Source: Hyphomicrobium_A sp964493785 (GTDB lineage Bacteria > Pseudomonadota > Alphaproteobacteria > Rhizobiales > Hyphomicrobiaceae). Taken from it: a stretch of DNA of 64,000 nt. Shown here in pieces: positions 9,063 to 16,718 of the stretch. How positions within the stretch are numbered: the first letter of the stretch is position 1; each line of letters begins with the position of its first letter. Location: NCBI GenBank assembly GCA_964493785.1, contig CAZBPM010000009.1:70114-134113 (forward strand), given 5' to 3'. Position numbers and translations under genes: made by a program. The notes below the pieces were generated by a model. It did no database searches. It saw nothing but the letters and a program-made list of their open reading frames with translations, and was not told the origin of the DNA.

Positions 9063-9422
9063 CGTACCCCCGCTGTCCGCCGTAAGAGCAGTACCTCGTC
9101 CACCGAAGCGGACAGTCAAACAGCCAACGCAATCCGGTTGGCCGGATCAAGCCCTTCAACGCTTCTGGGAAGCGCTGCTGAAAATTGGGATGAAGGCGCT
9201 GGTGAGACCTGCACAGGTACTCGACACTCAGGCGCCGTACGCAGAACTTTAGAGCCGCGATCTAAAACCGCTGCCACTCAATTTATAGCGTGATTCTCGC
9301 CAGCTGGAGAGGCGCGCGGCGAATCGGTTTGTGCATAAACCGCAAACACAAGCGCTTTCACGCAAGTCCGCTGCAAAGCCGACACGCCGCCGTTGGTTAT
9401 GCGAGAAGCCGCAAAAAATGCC
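9063..9422. other. Intergenic region between two same-strand glycosyltransferase genes
   Basis: This 360-bp stretch has no convincing gene. It contains two perfect inverted repeats, ATCCGG-TTGG-CCGGAT at 9132-9147 and GGTTT-GTGCAT-AAACC near 9325-9340. It probably carries the promoter of the GT2 gene and the 3' end of the GT4 transcript. No clear sigma-70 hexamers were found. Confidence 0.4.
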
Positions 9423-10832
9423 CTAGGCTCGCCGTGAGCAGCGCCCGGGCTCCGGAACCGCGATTGGTGACGGTCGAAGACCACCCACACCGCTGGCTCG
9501 TCCCGCTAAGCGCGATAGCTCGCTCGCAGCATCCATTTGCACCGCCTCCGAAGCGGCGGGGCCTTCCGTGTCCTCGCTATCGGTCATGCGAGCCTTCGCG
9601 GCATGTTTGCGTGCGACCGTCACGGCGTGCGCTGCAAGCTGCGAATAGACCACGTTCGCGGAATAGCTCGCATTGAAGCAGGCAACGCGCTGGAGGCGAC
9701 CGTTGCGAACCGCGTCGCTGTTGATTGCTTCGAGAATGCCGGCGGCAAAATCATCTGCGCTGCGGCTCGGGATTACCCGCCCGGCATTCGTCTGGCGGTA
9801 GAAATCGGCCAGTTCGCCCGTCGGCGTCGCAAGCTGGTAGGTACCGTAGGCCAGATATTCGAATGCCTTGTTCGGCAGGCCCTGCGGCGCACCGAGGCTG
9901 TAAGGGAGCAGGCCGATGTCCGCGCGCCGCAGCAAGATCGCGATCTGGTGGGCGTTGAGCCAACCCGGCATCAGCACGTTGGGCGCATCGGCATACTTCG
10001 ACAGGAGATGGCTCGACTGCTCCCCGTTGCCCGCAATCACGAAGCGGATGTCGGAGTGCTGCACCAGCCGCTTGGCGCTCTCGAACACCAGCTTCAGGTC
10101 GTAGGTGTGCCCCCAAGAGCCGACGAAGGCCACGATGCGCGCGCCGCTCTCAACGCCGATGTGCCGCATCAGCGCTGCGCTTGCCTCATTCGTCGCTTCC
10201 GGAACGGGCTCGTAGCCCAGCGGAATGATGCAGTCGTCGGCGCTTTCGGCTCGCCGGCCCTTCTTGCGTCCCCACTCCAGGTAGCCGGCAGATATTCCGA
10301 CGAGCGATGTGGTGTTCCGGCACGCGAAGCCGACCTGCCGCTCATGCGCCCCAAGCCCCGCACGCACCAGCGGGCGCATCCACGCCGGAAAGAACGCGGC
10401 AAAGAACTCCGGCCACAGGTCGCGAATGGAAACGATGGTGGGGATATCGTGCGTCCGGCCGAACCTTACGACGCTCTCGGCAGTCTCTGTCGTCGGCACG
10501 TCGGTGATCAGTATGTCGGGCCGCTCGCCTGCGCTGGACGCGAAGCGTTCGAATTCGCGCGCAAACCTCCGGTTGTGGAGGACGCGCGCAAGCGAGATGT
10601 TCTTCGAGTAGCCTTTGCCTGGAAGTACGGTGATCACATAGTTGGGCGCGATCTCGATCTCTGACGCGGCTTCCCGCTGCCGCTTCTGATAGTGATCGAA
10701 GCTCGAGGTGATCCACCGCGTCTCATGCCCCAGTCGCGCCAACGTAGACGCAAGCATGCCCGCGCGCATGAGGCGTCGCTGACCCGGGTCGGTCGGGATC
10801 GGCTCGAGATCCTTGATGATCCAGATACGCAT
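9423..10832 (-). CDS. Glycosyltransferase family 4 (GT-B, WcaI-like)
   Basis: Retaining GT-B glycosyltransferase, cytoplasmic, probably extending the polysaccharide repeat. The start at 10832 gives MRIWIIKDLEPIPTDPG, which matches the family N-terminus; the frame is open to 10997 but the first 55 residues are basic and non-family. Other markers are the N-domain SIRDLWPEFF, the C-domain VAFVGSWGHTYDLKLVFESAKRL, FVIAGNGEQ and NVLMPGWL, and the nucleotide-sugar end motif PNKAFEYLAYGTYQLAT. Length is 469 residues. The last 40 residues are Ala/Ser/Arg rich and probably disordered. Confidence 0.9.
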   Translation of the reverse strand: MRIWIIKDLEPIPTDPGQRRLMRAGMLASTLARLGHETRWITSSFDHYQKRQREAASEIEIAPNYVITVLPGKGYSKNISLARVLHNRRFAREFERFASSAGERPDILITDVPTTETAESVVRFGRTHDIPTIVSIRDLWPEFFAAFFPAWMRPLVRAGLGAHERQVGFACRNTTSLVGISAGYLEWGRKKGRRAESADDCIIPLGYEPVPEATNEASAALMRHIGVESGARIVAFVGSWGHTYDLKLVFESAKRLVQHSDIRFVIAGNGEQSSHLLSKYADAPNVLMPGWLNAHQIAILLRRADIGLLPYSLGAPQGLPNKAFEYLAYGTYQLATPTGELADFYRQTNAGRVIPSRSADDFAAGILEAINSDAVRNGRLQRVACFNASYSANVVYSQLAAHAVTVARKHAAKARMTDSEDTEGPAASEAVQMDAASELSRLAGRASGVGGLRPSPIAVPEPGRCSRRA

Positions 10833-11232
10833 TCGATTCCTGGGCTTCGGCTGCCGATCGGGAGCCCTCAAATCAGTTCGGCGGTTGTCACCCCCGCAGT
10901 GTCCGTTTCGCTCCGTCCCTGATCGCAGAGCGTGCTTAGGCGAGAAGTGTGCGGGGGTAAACCCTTGGCCGCAATGCTTGCGCGCCGATATGAACACTAT
11001 AATCTCGCTACGACGTCGCAGGTACGCACAGGGGGTGCGTGAACATTTTCTGTCGGCTTATTTCTGTTTGCGGTTGAAAGCGCTTTGCTGCCACAGCGGC
11101 CGGGATTGTCCGGTCGGCAGCCTCAAATGTATAAGACGCAAGATGACCGTGCTTCGGGCCAAGTGAGCGGCTGAATTGGCAGTCCGCCGCCGCTGCGCAT
11201 ATTGTTTGAACTGAGTGGAAGCACTTAATCCC
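10833..11232. other. Divergent intergenic region between GT4 and GT25 genes
   Basis: This 400-bp region separates divergently transcribed glycosyltransferase genes and should hold promoters for both. A perfect -10-like hexamer TATAAT lies on the plus strand at 10998-11003, without a good -35 at 17 bp. No conserved small ORF or RNA was recognised. Confidence 0.4.
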
Positions 11233-11952
11233 ATGCATGTTTTTGTCATAAATCTCGCCGGTGCTGCTGACCGCCTGGCTTACATGTCCGAGCAGCTGGG
11301 CGGCCAGTTCGAGCGCATCGAGGCCGTTCGAGGCTTGGCGGTGCCGGAGCGATTCGCACCGAACTTCGCCGGCAAGACACCGCTGCTTCCCGGTGAGGTC
11401 GGCTGCTACAGCAGTCATCTCCTCGCCGCCGAGACCGTTCTGGCGCGCGGCTTGCCTTACGCGGTCATTCTCGAGGACGACGTCGACCTTGCAGACGGGT
11501 TTCGCGAGATCGTGTCCGCCGGCCTCGAGAAGATATCGGGTGGGTGGGACGTCATCAGTCTGTCCGGCGCGAAGCAGCGGCCGCATTGCCGGCTCCTGGA
11601 TCTCGGCGGCGGCAGCTCCCTCGTGCGCTATCTACATTTCCCAAAGACGACGGCAGCGTACGTGATCAGCCAGTCCGGCTGCCGAAAGCTGCTCAGGCAG
11701 CGCAACCGCACGCGGCCGGTCGACGTCGACATCCGCTACGGCTGGGAGATGGAGCTTGAGGGTTACGGCATCTATCCACCGCCGGCTACGCAGAACAAGG
11801 AATTCGGATCCTCGATTCCGAAATCCAAGAAGCAACGCTTCTATTGGCGCGCCAACCCCGTCGGATATCTGATGGGGCGCATCGACAGCGTCCGCCGCAT
11901 GGGCGTCGGCAACCTGATCCGCGCCTATATCGAGGAAGCACGGCCGCACTGA
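11233..11952 (+). CDS. Glycosyltransferase family 25 (LOS/LPS biosynthesis type)
   Basis: GT25 enzyme related to lipooligosaccharide galactosyltransferases. The ATG at 11233 gives MHVFVINLAGAADRLAYM, the family N-terminal block, so the upstream GTG at 11215 is not needed. Motifs include GEVGCYSSHLLAAETVL, the metal-binding VILEDDVDLADGF, and TTAAYVISQSGCRKLL followed by RPVDVDIRYGWEM. Length is 239 residues. Together with the GT2, GT4 and Wzy-like genes it marks the region as cell-surface glycan synthesis. The transferred sugar is unknown. Confidence 0.92.
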   Translation: MHVFVINLAGAADRLAYMSEQLGGQFERIEAVRGLAVPERFAPNFAGKTPLLPGEVGCYSSHLLAAETVLARGLPYAVILEDDVDLADGFREIVSAGLEKISGGWDVISLSGAKQRPHCRLLDLGGGSSLVRYLHFPKTTAAYVISQSGCRKLLRQRNRTRPVDVDIRYGWEMELEGYGIYPPPATQNKEFGSSIPKSKKQRFYWRANPVGYLMGRIDSVRRMGVGNLIRAYIEEARPH

Positions 11953-11972
11953 AGCGGCCTGCCTGGCCATCG

Positions 11973-13088
11973 TCAGCCTTCGAGCATCGCCGCGACATGC
12001 TCGCCGATCGCCAGCGACGACGTTAGCCCCGGGCTCTCGATCCCATAGAGCGCAACCAGCCCGCTGACGCCGTGCTCGCTTGCCCCATGAATGGCAAAGT
12101 CCGCAGCCGGCTCGCCTTCGCGATAGAGTTTCGGACGCACGCCGACACTGTCGGCATGTAGCGCATCTGCCGGAAGTCCCGGCCAATAGCGACGTATCTC
12201 GTTCTCGAACCTCGCCCGCCGCCGCCCGTCGTCGTCGTCGAATTGGTAGTCGGAGCGGCCATCCCATTCGATGTCGGGCCCGAAGCGTGCACGGCCGGAA
12301 ACATCGAGCGTCAGGTGCACGCCGAGCCATGCGCCTAACGGCATAGGATAGATGAGATGCCGGAACGGCGCCGGGCGGTGCAGCGCGAAATAGTGGCCCC
12401 TTGCTAGATACGTCGTCGGAACCGCGTACCCCGCGCGATACTCCAACAGGCTACCGAGCGCCGTCGCACCGATGCCGCCCGCCAGCACCAGTCGACGGCA
12501 AGTGAGTGTGCTTGGCTCTCCGCGGCTCGAAGTCTCGACCACGAAGCCTCCCGCCGAATGAGAAAGCCCCGTAACCGCGGTATCGAAGATCACCTGGCCA
12601 CCGTGATTGGCAAGATGGCCTTCGAGTGCCTGTATCAGCCCGTGACTGTCGATGATGCCGGTCGACGGCGACAGACATGCGCCCACACACGCCAGAGCTG
12701 GTTCCAGCGCCCGAGCTTCGTCCGCCGTCAGCAGCCGCAGGTCGGACACGCCGCTGCGGGCGGCATTGTCGGCAACGGCCGCCAGTCGCGGCAGCTCCGC
12801 TTCCGTGGCTGCAACGATAAGCTTGCCGCAGCGCCGGTGCGCAATGCCGTTCTCCGCGCAGAAGCCATACAGCATCTCTTTGCCACGCACGCACAGCTGA
12901 GCGCGCAGACTGCCCGGCGGATAGTAGAGCCCGGCATGTATCACTTCGGAATTGTGCGAGCTGGTCTCGGTGCCGGCGAGGCGATGCCGCTCGAGCACCA
13001 CGACCTCCTGGCCCGTGGCCGCCAGCGCACGCGCAATGGCGAGGCCGACCACGCCCGCCCCAACCACCACTGTCTCGATATCCGTCAT
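11973..13088 (-). CDS. lhgO: FAD-dependent oxidoreductase, L-2-hydroxyglutarate oxidase LhgO family
   Basis: DAO-family flavoprotein oxidising L-2-hydroxyglutarate or a similar 2-hydroxy acid. It has the N-terminal dinucleotide motif VVVGAGVVGLAIARALA, the ERHRLAGTETSSHNSEVIHAGLYYP block characteristic of LhgO, and a C-terminal FAD-contacting stretch GLVALYGIESPGLTSSLAIGEHVA. It is 371 residues, near the family norm. It is convergent with the GT25 gene and shows no functional tie to the glycan genes. Family assignment is strong; the exact substrate is inferred from the family. Confidence 0.88.
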   Translation of the reverse strand: MTDIETVVVGAGVVGLAIARALAATGQEVVVLERHRLAGTETSSHNSEVIHAGLYYPPGSLRAQLCVRGKEMLYGFCAENGIAHRRCGKLIVAATEAELPRLAAVADNAARSGVSDLRLLTADEARALEPALACVGACLSPSTGIIDSHGLIQALEGHLANHGGQVIFDTAVTGLSHSAGGFVVETSSRGEPSTLTCRRLVLAGGIGATALGSLLEYRAGYAVPTTYLARGHYFALHRPAPFRHLIYPMPLGAWLGVHLTLDVSGRARFGPDIEWDGRSDYQFDDDDGRRRARFENEIRRYWPGLPADALHADSVGVRPKLYREGEPAADFAIHGASEHGVSGLVALYGIESPGLTSSLAIGEHVAAMLEG

Positions 13089-13155
13089 AGGTAGTCCCAG
13101 GCGACAGCGGAACCTATCAGCGCGCTGTCGCCGGGACCAGCCTATGAAGACGCGA

Positions 13156-14265
13156 TCACAGAGCGGGGTAGTCCGTGTAGCCGTGCTCCTCGCCCGCGTA
13201 GAACGTGTTGGGATCCGCCGGCGTCAGTGCCGCGCCCGAACGCAAGCGCTCGACGAGATCGGGATTGGAAATGAATGGGCGGCCGAAGCAGATGAGATCC
13301 GCCAGGTTCTTGGCCCGGGCCTCGAGAGCGAGCTCCAGCGTGTAGTTGTTGTTGGCCATGTACAGCCCGTTGAACGCGCGCCGCAGCTTCTGCGGATCAA
13401 ACCCGCCCGCCGGTTTGCGCTCGCCGCCCGTGACGCCTTCGATCACATGGATGTAGGAGAGATTGTAAGGGTTGATCTGCTCGACCAGCGAAAGATACAC
13501 AGGCTCCGGGTTTGAATCGCCGATGTCGGCGAACGTGGTCAGCGGAGCAAGGCGTATCCCTACGCGGTCACCGCCCCACACCTTCGTCACCGCATCAACC
13601 ACCTCGACGACGATCCGCGTCCTGTTCTCGATCGACCCACCGTAGCGATCAGTGCGCTTGTTGGTCTTGTCGGAAAGGAACTGCTGCAGCAGGTAGCCGT
13701 TCGCCGCGTGAATCTCTACGCCGTCGAAACCTGCCTCGAGCGCATTCTTGGCCGCGCGCTCATAGTCGGCGACTATGCCCGGAATCTCGTCCGTTTCCAG
13801 CGCCCGCGGCGTCACCATCTCCTTGAAGCCCTCGTGGGTGTAGGCCTTCTGGTTTTCCGGACGCACCGCGCTCGGCGCAACCGGCAGCGCTCCGCCGGGC
13901 TGCAGGTCGGGATGTGAGACGCGCCCGACGTGCCAGAGCTGCAGGAAGATCCGTCCGCCCTTGTCATGAACCGCCTTGGTGGTCAGCTTCCAGCCTTCGA
14001 CCTGCTCTCGCGACCAGATGCCCGGCGTCCGGATATAGCCCTTGCCCTGAGCCGAGATGTTCGTTGCTTCGGAAATGATGAGACCCGCGGAGGAACGCTG
14101 CCCGTAGTACGTCGCCTGGATCTGTCCGGGAATTCCCGCGTCGTCCGCGCGGGACCGCGTCAACGGCGCCATGACGATGCGGTTTGCGAGTTTGTAGGGG
14201 CCAAGCTCGACCGGATCGAACAGGTCGGTTTTGACGGGTAGGGCAGCGGCGGCGGATTGCGGCAT
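13156..14265 (-). CDS. nemA: Alkene reductase, Old Yellow Enzyme family (NemA-like)
   Basis: FMN-dependent, NAD(P)H-using ene-reductase that reduces electrophilic alkenes, maleimides or nitro compounds. The start at 14265 is preceded by GGAGG at 5-bp spacing, so the longer frame to 14370 is rejected. Family motifs are LANRIVMAPLTRSRAD, LIISEATNISAQGKGY, QLWHVGRVSHPD, GFDGVEIHAANGYLLQQFL (substrate-binding His and Asn), the DRYGGSIENR loop and FGRPFISNPDLVERL for FMN phosphate. Length is 369 residues. A perfect palindrome and a promoter-like pair lie directly upstream, which suggests repressor control as for nemA in other bacteria. Confidence 0.93.
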   Translation of the reverse strand: MPQSAAAALPVKTDLFDPVELGPYKLANRIVMAPLTRSRADDAGIPGQIQATYYGQRSSAGLIISEATNISAQGKGYIRTPGIWSREQVEGWKLTTKAVHDKGGRIFLQLWHVGRVSHPDLQPGGALPVAPSAVRPENQKAYTHEGFKEMVTPRALETDEIPGIVADYERAAKNALEAGFDGVEIHAANGYLLQQFLSDKTNKRTDRYGGSIENRTRIVVEVVDAVTKVWGGDRVGIRLAPLTTFADIGDSNPEPVYLSLVEQINPYNLSYIHVIEGVTGGERKPAGGFDPQKLRRAFNGLYMANNNYTLELALEARAKNLADLICFGRPFISNPDLVERLRSGAALTPADPNTFYAGEEHGYTDYPAL

Positions 14266-14276
14266 GGCGTCCTCCA

Positions 14277-14292
14277 TTAGATGGCCATCTAA
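14277..14292. promoter_or_regulatory. 16-bp perfect palindrome, candidate repressor operator of the nemA-like gene
   Basis: TTAGATGGCCATCTAA is identical to its own reverse complement and ends 11 bp before the nemA ATG. On the minus strand TTGTCA (14317-14322) and TACATG (14294-14299) are spaced by 17 bp. A transcript from them would start inside the palindrome. This is a typical site for a dimeric TetR- or MarR-type repressor sensing electrophiles. No regulator gene is adjacent. Confidence 0.6.
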
Positions 14293-14293
14293 C

Positions 14294-14322
14294 CATGTAT
14301 GCACCGCCTCTGGGGCTGACAA
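14294..14322 (-). promoter_or_regulatory. Putative sigma-70 type promoter of the nemA-like gene
   Basis: The -35 element TTGTCA matches TTGACA at five of six positions. The spacer is 17 bp and the -10 element TACATG is weak. The predicted start site falls within the adjoining palindrome. Confidence 0.4.
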
Positions 14323-14358
14323 GGCGACCGCGTCGCAATGGCCCTGCCCAAACGCAAA

Positions 14359-14382
14359 GAGGCCGCCCAAAAGGGCGGCCTC
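14359..14382 (-). terminator. Strong GC hairpin between the 25-codon ORF and the nemA-like gene
   Basis: A 10-bp perfect stem GAGGCCGCCC/GGGCGGCCTC encloses a four-base loop. On the minus strand it is followed by CTTTGCGTTT-like partly T-rich sequence, so it can terminate or attenuate minus-strand transcripts. It lies 49 bp after the stop of the small ORF and upstream of the nemA promoter. Confidence 0.55.
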
Positions 14383-14430
14383 CGTGAGACTTCGGCGGCG
14401 GAATGCAGCGATTGCTGCGCCGCTGATGCG

Positions 14431-14508
14431 TCAGGTGATAACCGGAGGACAATCCGGCCAGAACCCGAGCGACCGCGACATCGCCGTCCTCAAGATCCCA
14501 CTCGACAT
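14431..14508 (-). CDS. 25-residue peptide ORF with exceptionally strong ribosome binding site
   Basis: A short ORF of 25 codons plus TGA begins MSSGILRTAM and ends GFWPDCPPVIT. Its ATG is preceded, two bases away, by AAGGAGGTGATCC at 14509-14521, a 13-base perfect complement of the 16S rRNA 3' end. That is far stronger than any other ribosome site in the window. The peptide has one Cys, one Trp and a Pro-Pro pair, with no membrane helix. It lies between the mismatch glycosylase gene and a hairpin upstream of nemA. It could be a leader peptide, a small protein or a peptide-product precursor; I recognise no family. Confidence 0.5.
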   Translation of the reverse strand: MSSGILRTAMSRSLGFWPDCPPVIT

Positions 14509-14521
14509 CGGATCACCTCCT
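14509..14521 (-). promoter_or_regulatory. Perfect 13-nt Shine-Dalgarno sequence
   Basis: The minus strand reads AAGGAGGTGATCC, fully complementary to the 16S rRNA 3' terminus, directly before the ATG of the 25-codon ORF. The plus strand therefore looks like the 16S end (GGATCACCTCCTT), but there is no rRNA gene here. Confidence 0.65.
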
Positions 14522-14654
14522 TCCGTTTGTTGAACCTGAAGGCAGCCTGCCATGATTTTTGGGACCTGAAAAGTTAAGTTATGGAAAGGCTGGAGTTGGC
14601 GATCCGTTGATGACCGGATCGTTCTGCACGCCGAGGTAGAGACGTGTTCGGGCG

Positions 14655-15242
14655 TCAATAGCGCCACGGACGCGTCGCTCGGAGCCAGTCCGAAAGCTCG
14701 TGCCATGGCGCCAGATTCCAATAGCGTCTCGCCGCCGCCGACGGCGACGTCAGCACGAACACCTCGCAGAAATCGCTCTCGCGGCGCACCTGCTTCCCGT
14801 AGCGAATGCGATCCGTACGCCGGCGCAACCATAGGCTCGCCGCCTTCTTGCCCGTGAACGCGATGGCGCGCGGCGTGTGCAGCCGCATCTTCGAGGTGAA
14901 GGCGGCCAAATCTTCGCGCGTGACGGCGACCTCGTGATCCATGCCGCAGCCTGACTTCGACAGGTCGGTGAAGCCGATGCCCAGGTTCTGCAGTTTGCTG
15001 AAATCGTGCGGCGTGAAGCGGCGCGGTGTCAGTTCGATCGTCCGCAGTGTCGGCCAGAAGAGATTTCCGCCATGCGCGTAATAGATGCCGGCGTCGGCTG
15101 AGCGCCTTCCCGCGGCAGTCCCGACAAAAACCACGTCGAGGTTGTCCCGCAGCACGTCGGGAAGTCGATGCGCTTCCTCTGTCTCGCGGGCCGGAGCCGG
15201 CGAGGGTGCTTGAGGAACATGGACCTCGATGTCTAAGTCCAT
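14655..15242 (-). CDS. Mismatch-specific DNA glycosylase (Mug/TDG superfamily)
   Basis: Uracil-DNA glycosylase superfamily protein expected to remove U or T from G mismatches. The conserved architecture is visible: LPDVLRDNLDVVFVGTAAG (motif 1), YYAHGGNLFWPTLRTIELTP, GIGFTDLSK, and the C-terminal motif VLTSPSAAARRYW. In E. coli Mug, motif 1 is GINPG with catalytic Asn18; here it is GTAAG, so that Asn is absent. The N-terminal 28 residues are Pro/Glu rich and probably flexible. Length is 195 residues. Confidence 0.82.
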   Translation of the reverse strand: MDLDIEVHVPQAPSPAPARETEEAHRLPDVLRDNLDVVFVGTAAGRRSADAGIYYAHGGNLFWPTLRTIELTPRRFTPHDFSKLQNLGIGFTDLSKSGCGMDHEVAVTREDLAAFTSKMRLHTPRAIAFTGKKAASLWLRRRTDRIRYGKQVRRESDFCEVFVLTSPSAAARRYWNLAPWHELSDWLRATRPWRY

Positions 15243-15520
15243 TTGTCGACCGTTACCGAATCAGCAGTTCAATCCACCTTGAAGGCTGTGGTGCGCCTGC
15301 GTCCGCCGCAAATGAATTCTTATGGAAATCCACGCGTTGGGCGCCAAGGCGTTGCTCTGCCGCCTGCTTCGCCGGCAATGACGAACGCCAGTCTGTTGCG
15401 TGTGAACGGCTCTGCATGGCTGACGTAGCGCAACGGCGCTCCCCAGTCGTCTTCCCCTGACGACCGATCTTCCGCTTGAGCAGACGCTGCGAATCACTGC
15501 GCATACACCTTGAGCCGTGA

Positions 15521-16408
15521 ATGGCCCAGCCGGTGCCTGCCGCGCTGATGAGGGAACGAAAGATGCGATGGGTAAGGCGACTTGTCAGGGACTGTGTAGC
15601 CTCAGTTCTTGGTATTCGATCTTACGTTGAGATCTGGTGGACGCCCGAGCTGCCGCTCCTCTACATAAACAATCCCAAGTGCGGCTGCTCTACCGTCAAG
15701 AACAGCCTCAAGCAGGCGCAGGCCGCGCGGTTCCGCAATCAGGGTCTGCGCGATTTCATGGTGCATCGGGATCCGCACGTTCCCGACGACTGCTTGCAGA
15801 GGCACGGCGTCGGCCAAATCTTCCGGGACAATAATCGGCTCGTCTTATCGTGTGTGCGCAATCCGTACACGCGGGCTCTGTCCGCCTATCTTGATAAGGT
15901 CGCATCTGGAGACATAGCCCAATATCGGGAGTTGAAAGGGCGAAGGCCGGCTAGCTTCGAAGAGTTCCTCAGCGTGGTGGCTGGGGCCGGATCCGCACTC
16001 GATCCGCACTTTGCCCGGCAATGCGTGAACCTCGATCTGCCCAACGTGAAATACGACGCGATTTTCTACCTTGAGAACATCGCATGCCTGCAGGCGTCGC
16101 TGAGGCGTCTGTTCGGTGACTTCGCGATCGAGACGTTTGCTCCGCACTCGCGCAGTGCCCATCAAAAGGTGCAGGACTTCTATACGCCGCGCGCCGCGGA
16201 GCTCGTGCAAGACATATACGCCGATGATTTCGCCCGCTTCGGGTACAGTCGTGATCTGGATCATATAATGGATGCCCCCGGCGCTTGCTGGACGAGGCAA
16301 GGAATTGTGCCGCGCGACGAGCACGCCGATCTAACCGCGAGCGACGGCATTGCGAGTTTGATGCCGACGCTGCGCTTTCAGCGACTGGTCGAGGCGAGAC
16401 TGATCTAG
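15521..16408 (+). CDS. Sulfotransferase family 2 domain protein
   Basis: Probable PAPS-dependent carbohydrate sulfotransferase. The 5'-phosphosulfate loop is seen in LLYINNPKCGCSTVKNSL, and the 3'-phosphate site in RLVLSCVRNPYTRALSAYLDK, with its Arg and Ser. A later segment VKYDAIFYLENI matches the family substrate region. Length is 295 residues from the ATG at 15521; ATGs at 15548 and 15563 are alternatives. The neighbouring glycosyltransferase genes suggest that a surface polysaccharide is sulfated, which is inference. Confidence 0.85.
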   Translation: MAQPVPAALMRERKMRWVRRLVRDCVASVLGIRSYVEIWWTPELPLLYINNPKCGCSTVKNSLKQAQAARFRNQGLRDFMVHRDPHVPDDCLQRHGVGQIFRDNNRLVLSCVRNPYTRALSAYLDKVASGDIAQYRELKGRRPASFEEFLSVVAGAGSALDPHFARQCVNLDLPNVKYDAIFYLENIACLQASLRRLFGDFAIETFAPHSRSAHQKVQDFYTPRAAELVQDIYADDFARFGYSRDLDHIMDAPGACWTRQGIVPRDEHADLTASDGIASLMPTLRFQRLVEARLI

Positions 16409-16435
16409 CGCGCCGAGCGTGCGATCAACGGCAGA

Positions 16436-16705
16436 TCACGTCGGTTCACCGATGACGACCTCATCCACGTAACACCACTTCCAATCCTCGCCTGGCTCGA
16501 ACGAGCGCACGATCGGATGCTCCGTGCGATGGAAGTGCTTGGTCGCGTGCTTGTAGCGCGAGGAATCGCAACAGCCGACGTGCCCGCACGTGAGGCACAG
16601 TCGCAGGTGCACCCACTCGGCGCCCATCTTCAGGCACTCCTCGCACCCATCAGTGCGTGGCGTCACATCGCGGATCTGATCGAGATGCGTGCACTCCTGC
16701 GCCAT
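16436..16705 (-). CDS. UBP-type zinc finger domain protein
   Basis: Stand-alone ZnF-UBP domain of 89 residues. Zinc ligands are visible: CTHL near the N-terminus, CEEC, LCLTCGHVGCCD and later His residues in HATKHFHRTEHP. The end of the domain is EDWKWCYVDEVV. In eukaryotes this fold binds the ubiquitin C-terminus. In bacteria it occurs as a small single-domain protein of unknown function. It lies just upstream of, and on the same strand as, the end of the SYLF gene region. Confidence 0.9.
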   Translation of the reverse strand: MAQECTHLDQIRDVTPRTDGCEECLKMGAEWVHLRLCLTCGHVGCCDSSRYKHATKHFHRTEHPIVRSFEPGEDWKWCYVDEVVIGEPT

Positions 16706-16718
16706 GTCGGGCCTCGGC

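Noticed and set aside
9278..9490. A 70-residue minus-strand frame overlapping the GT4 3' end
   Set aside because: It overlaps the GT4 gene and has no ribosome site or family character.
14509..14521. Plus-strand GGATCACCTCCTT resembling the 16S rRNA 3' end
   Set aside because: Only 13 bases match and no rRNA sequence adjoins; the minus strand reads as a Shine-Dalgarno before an ORF.
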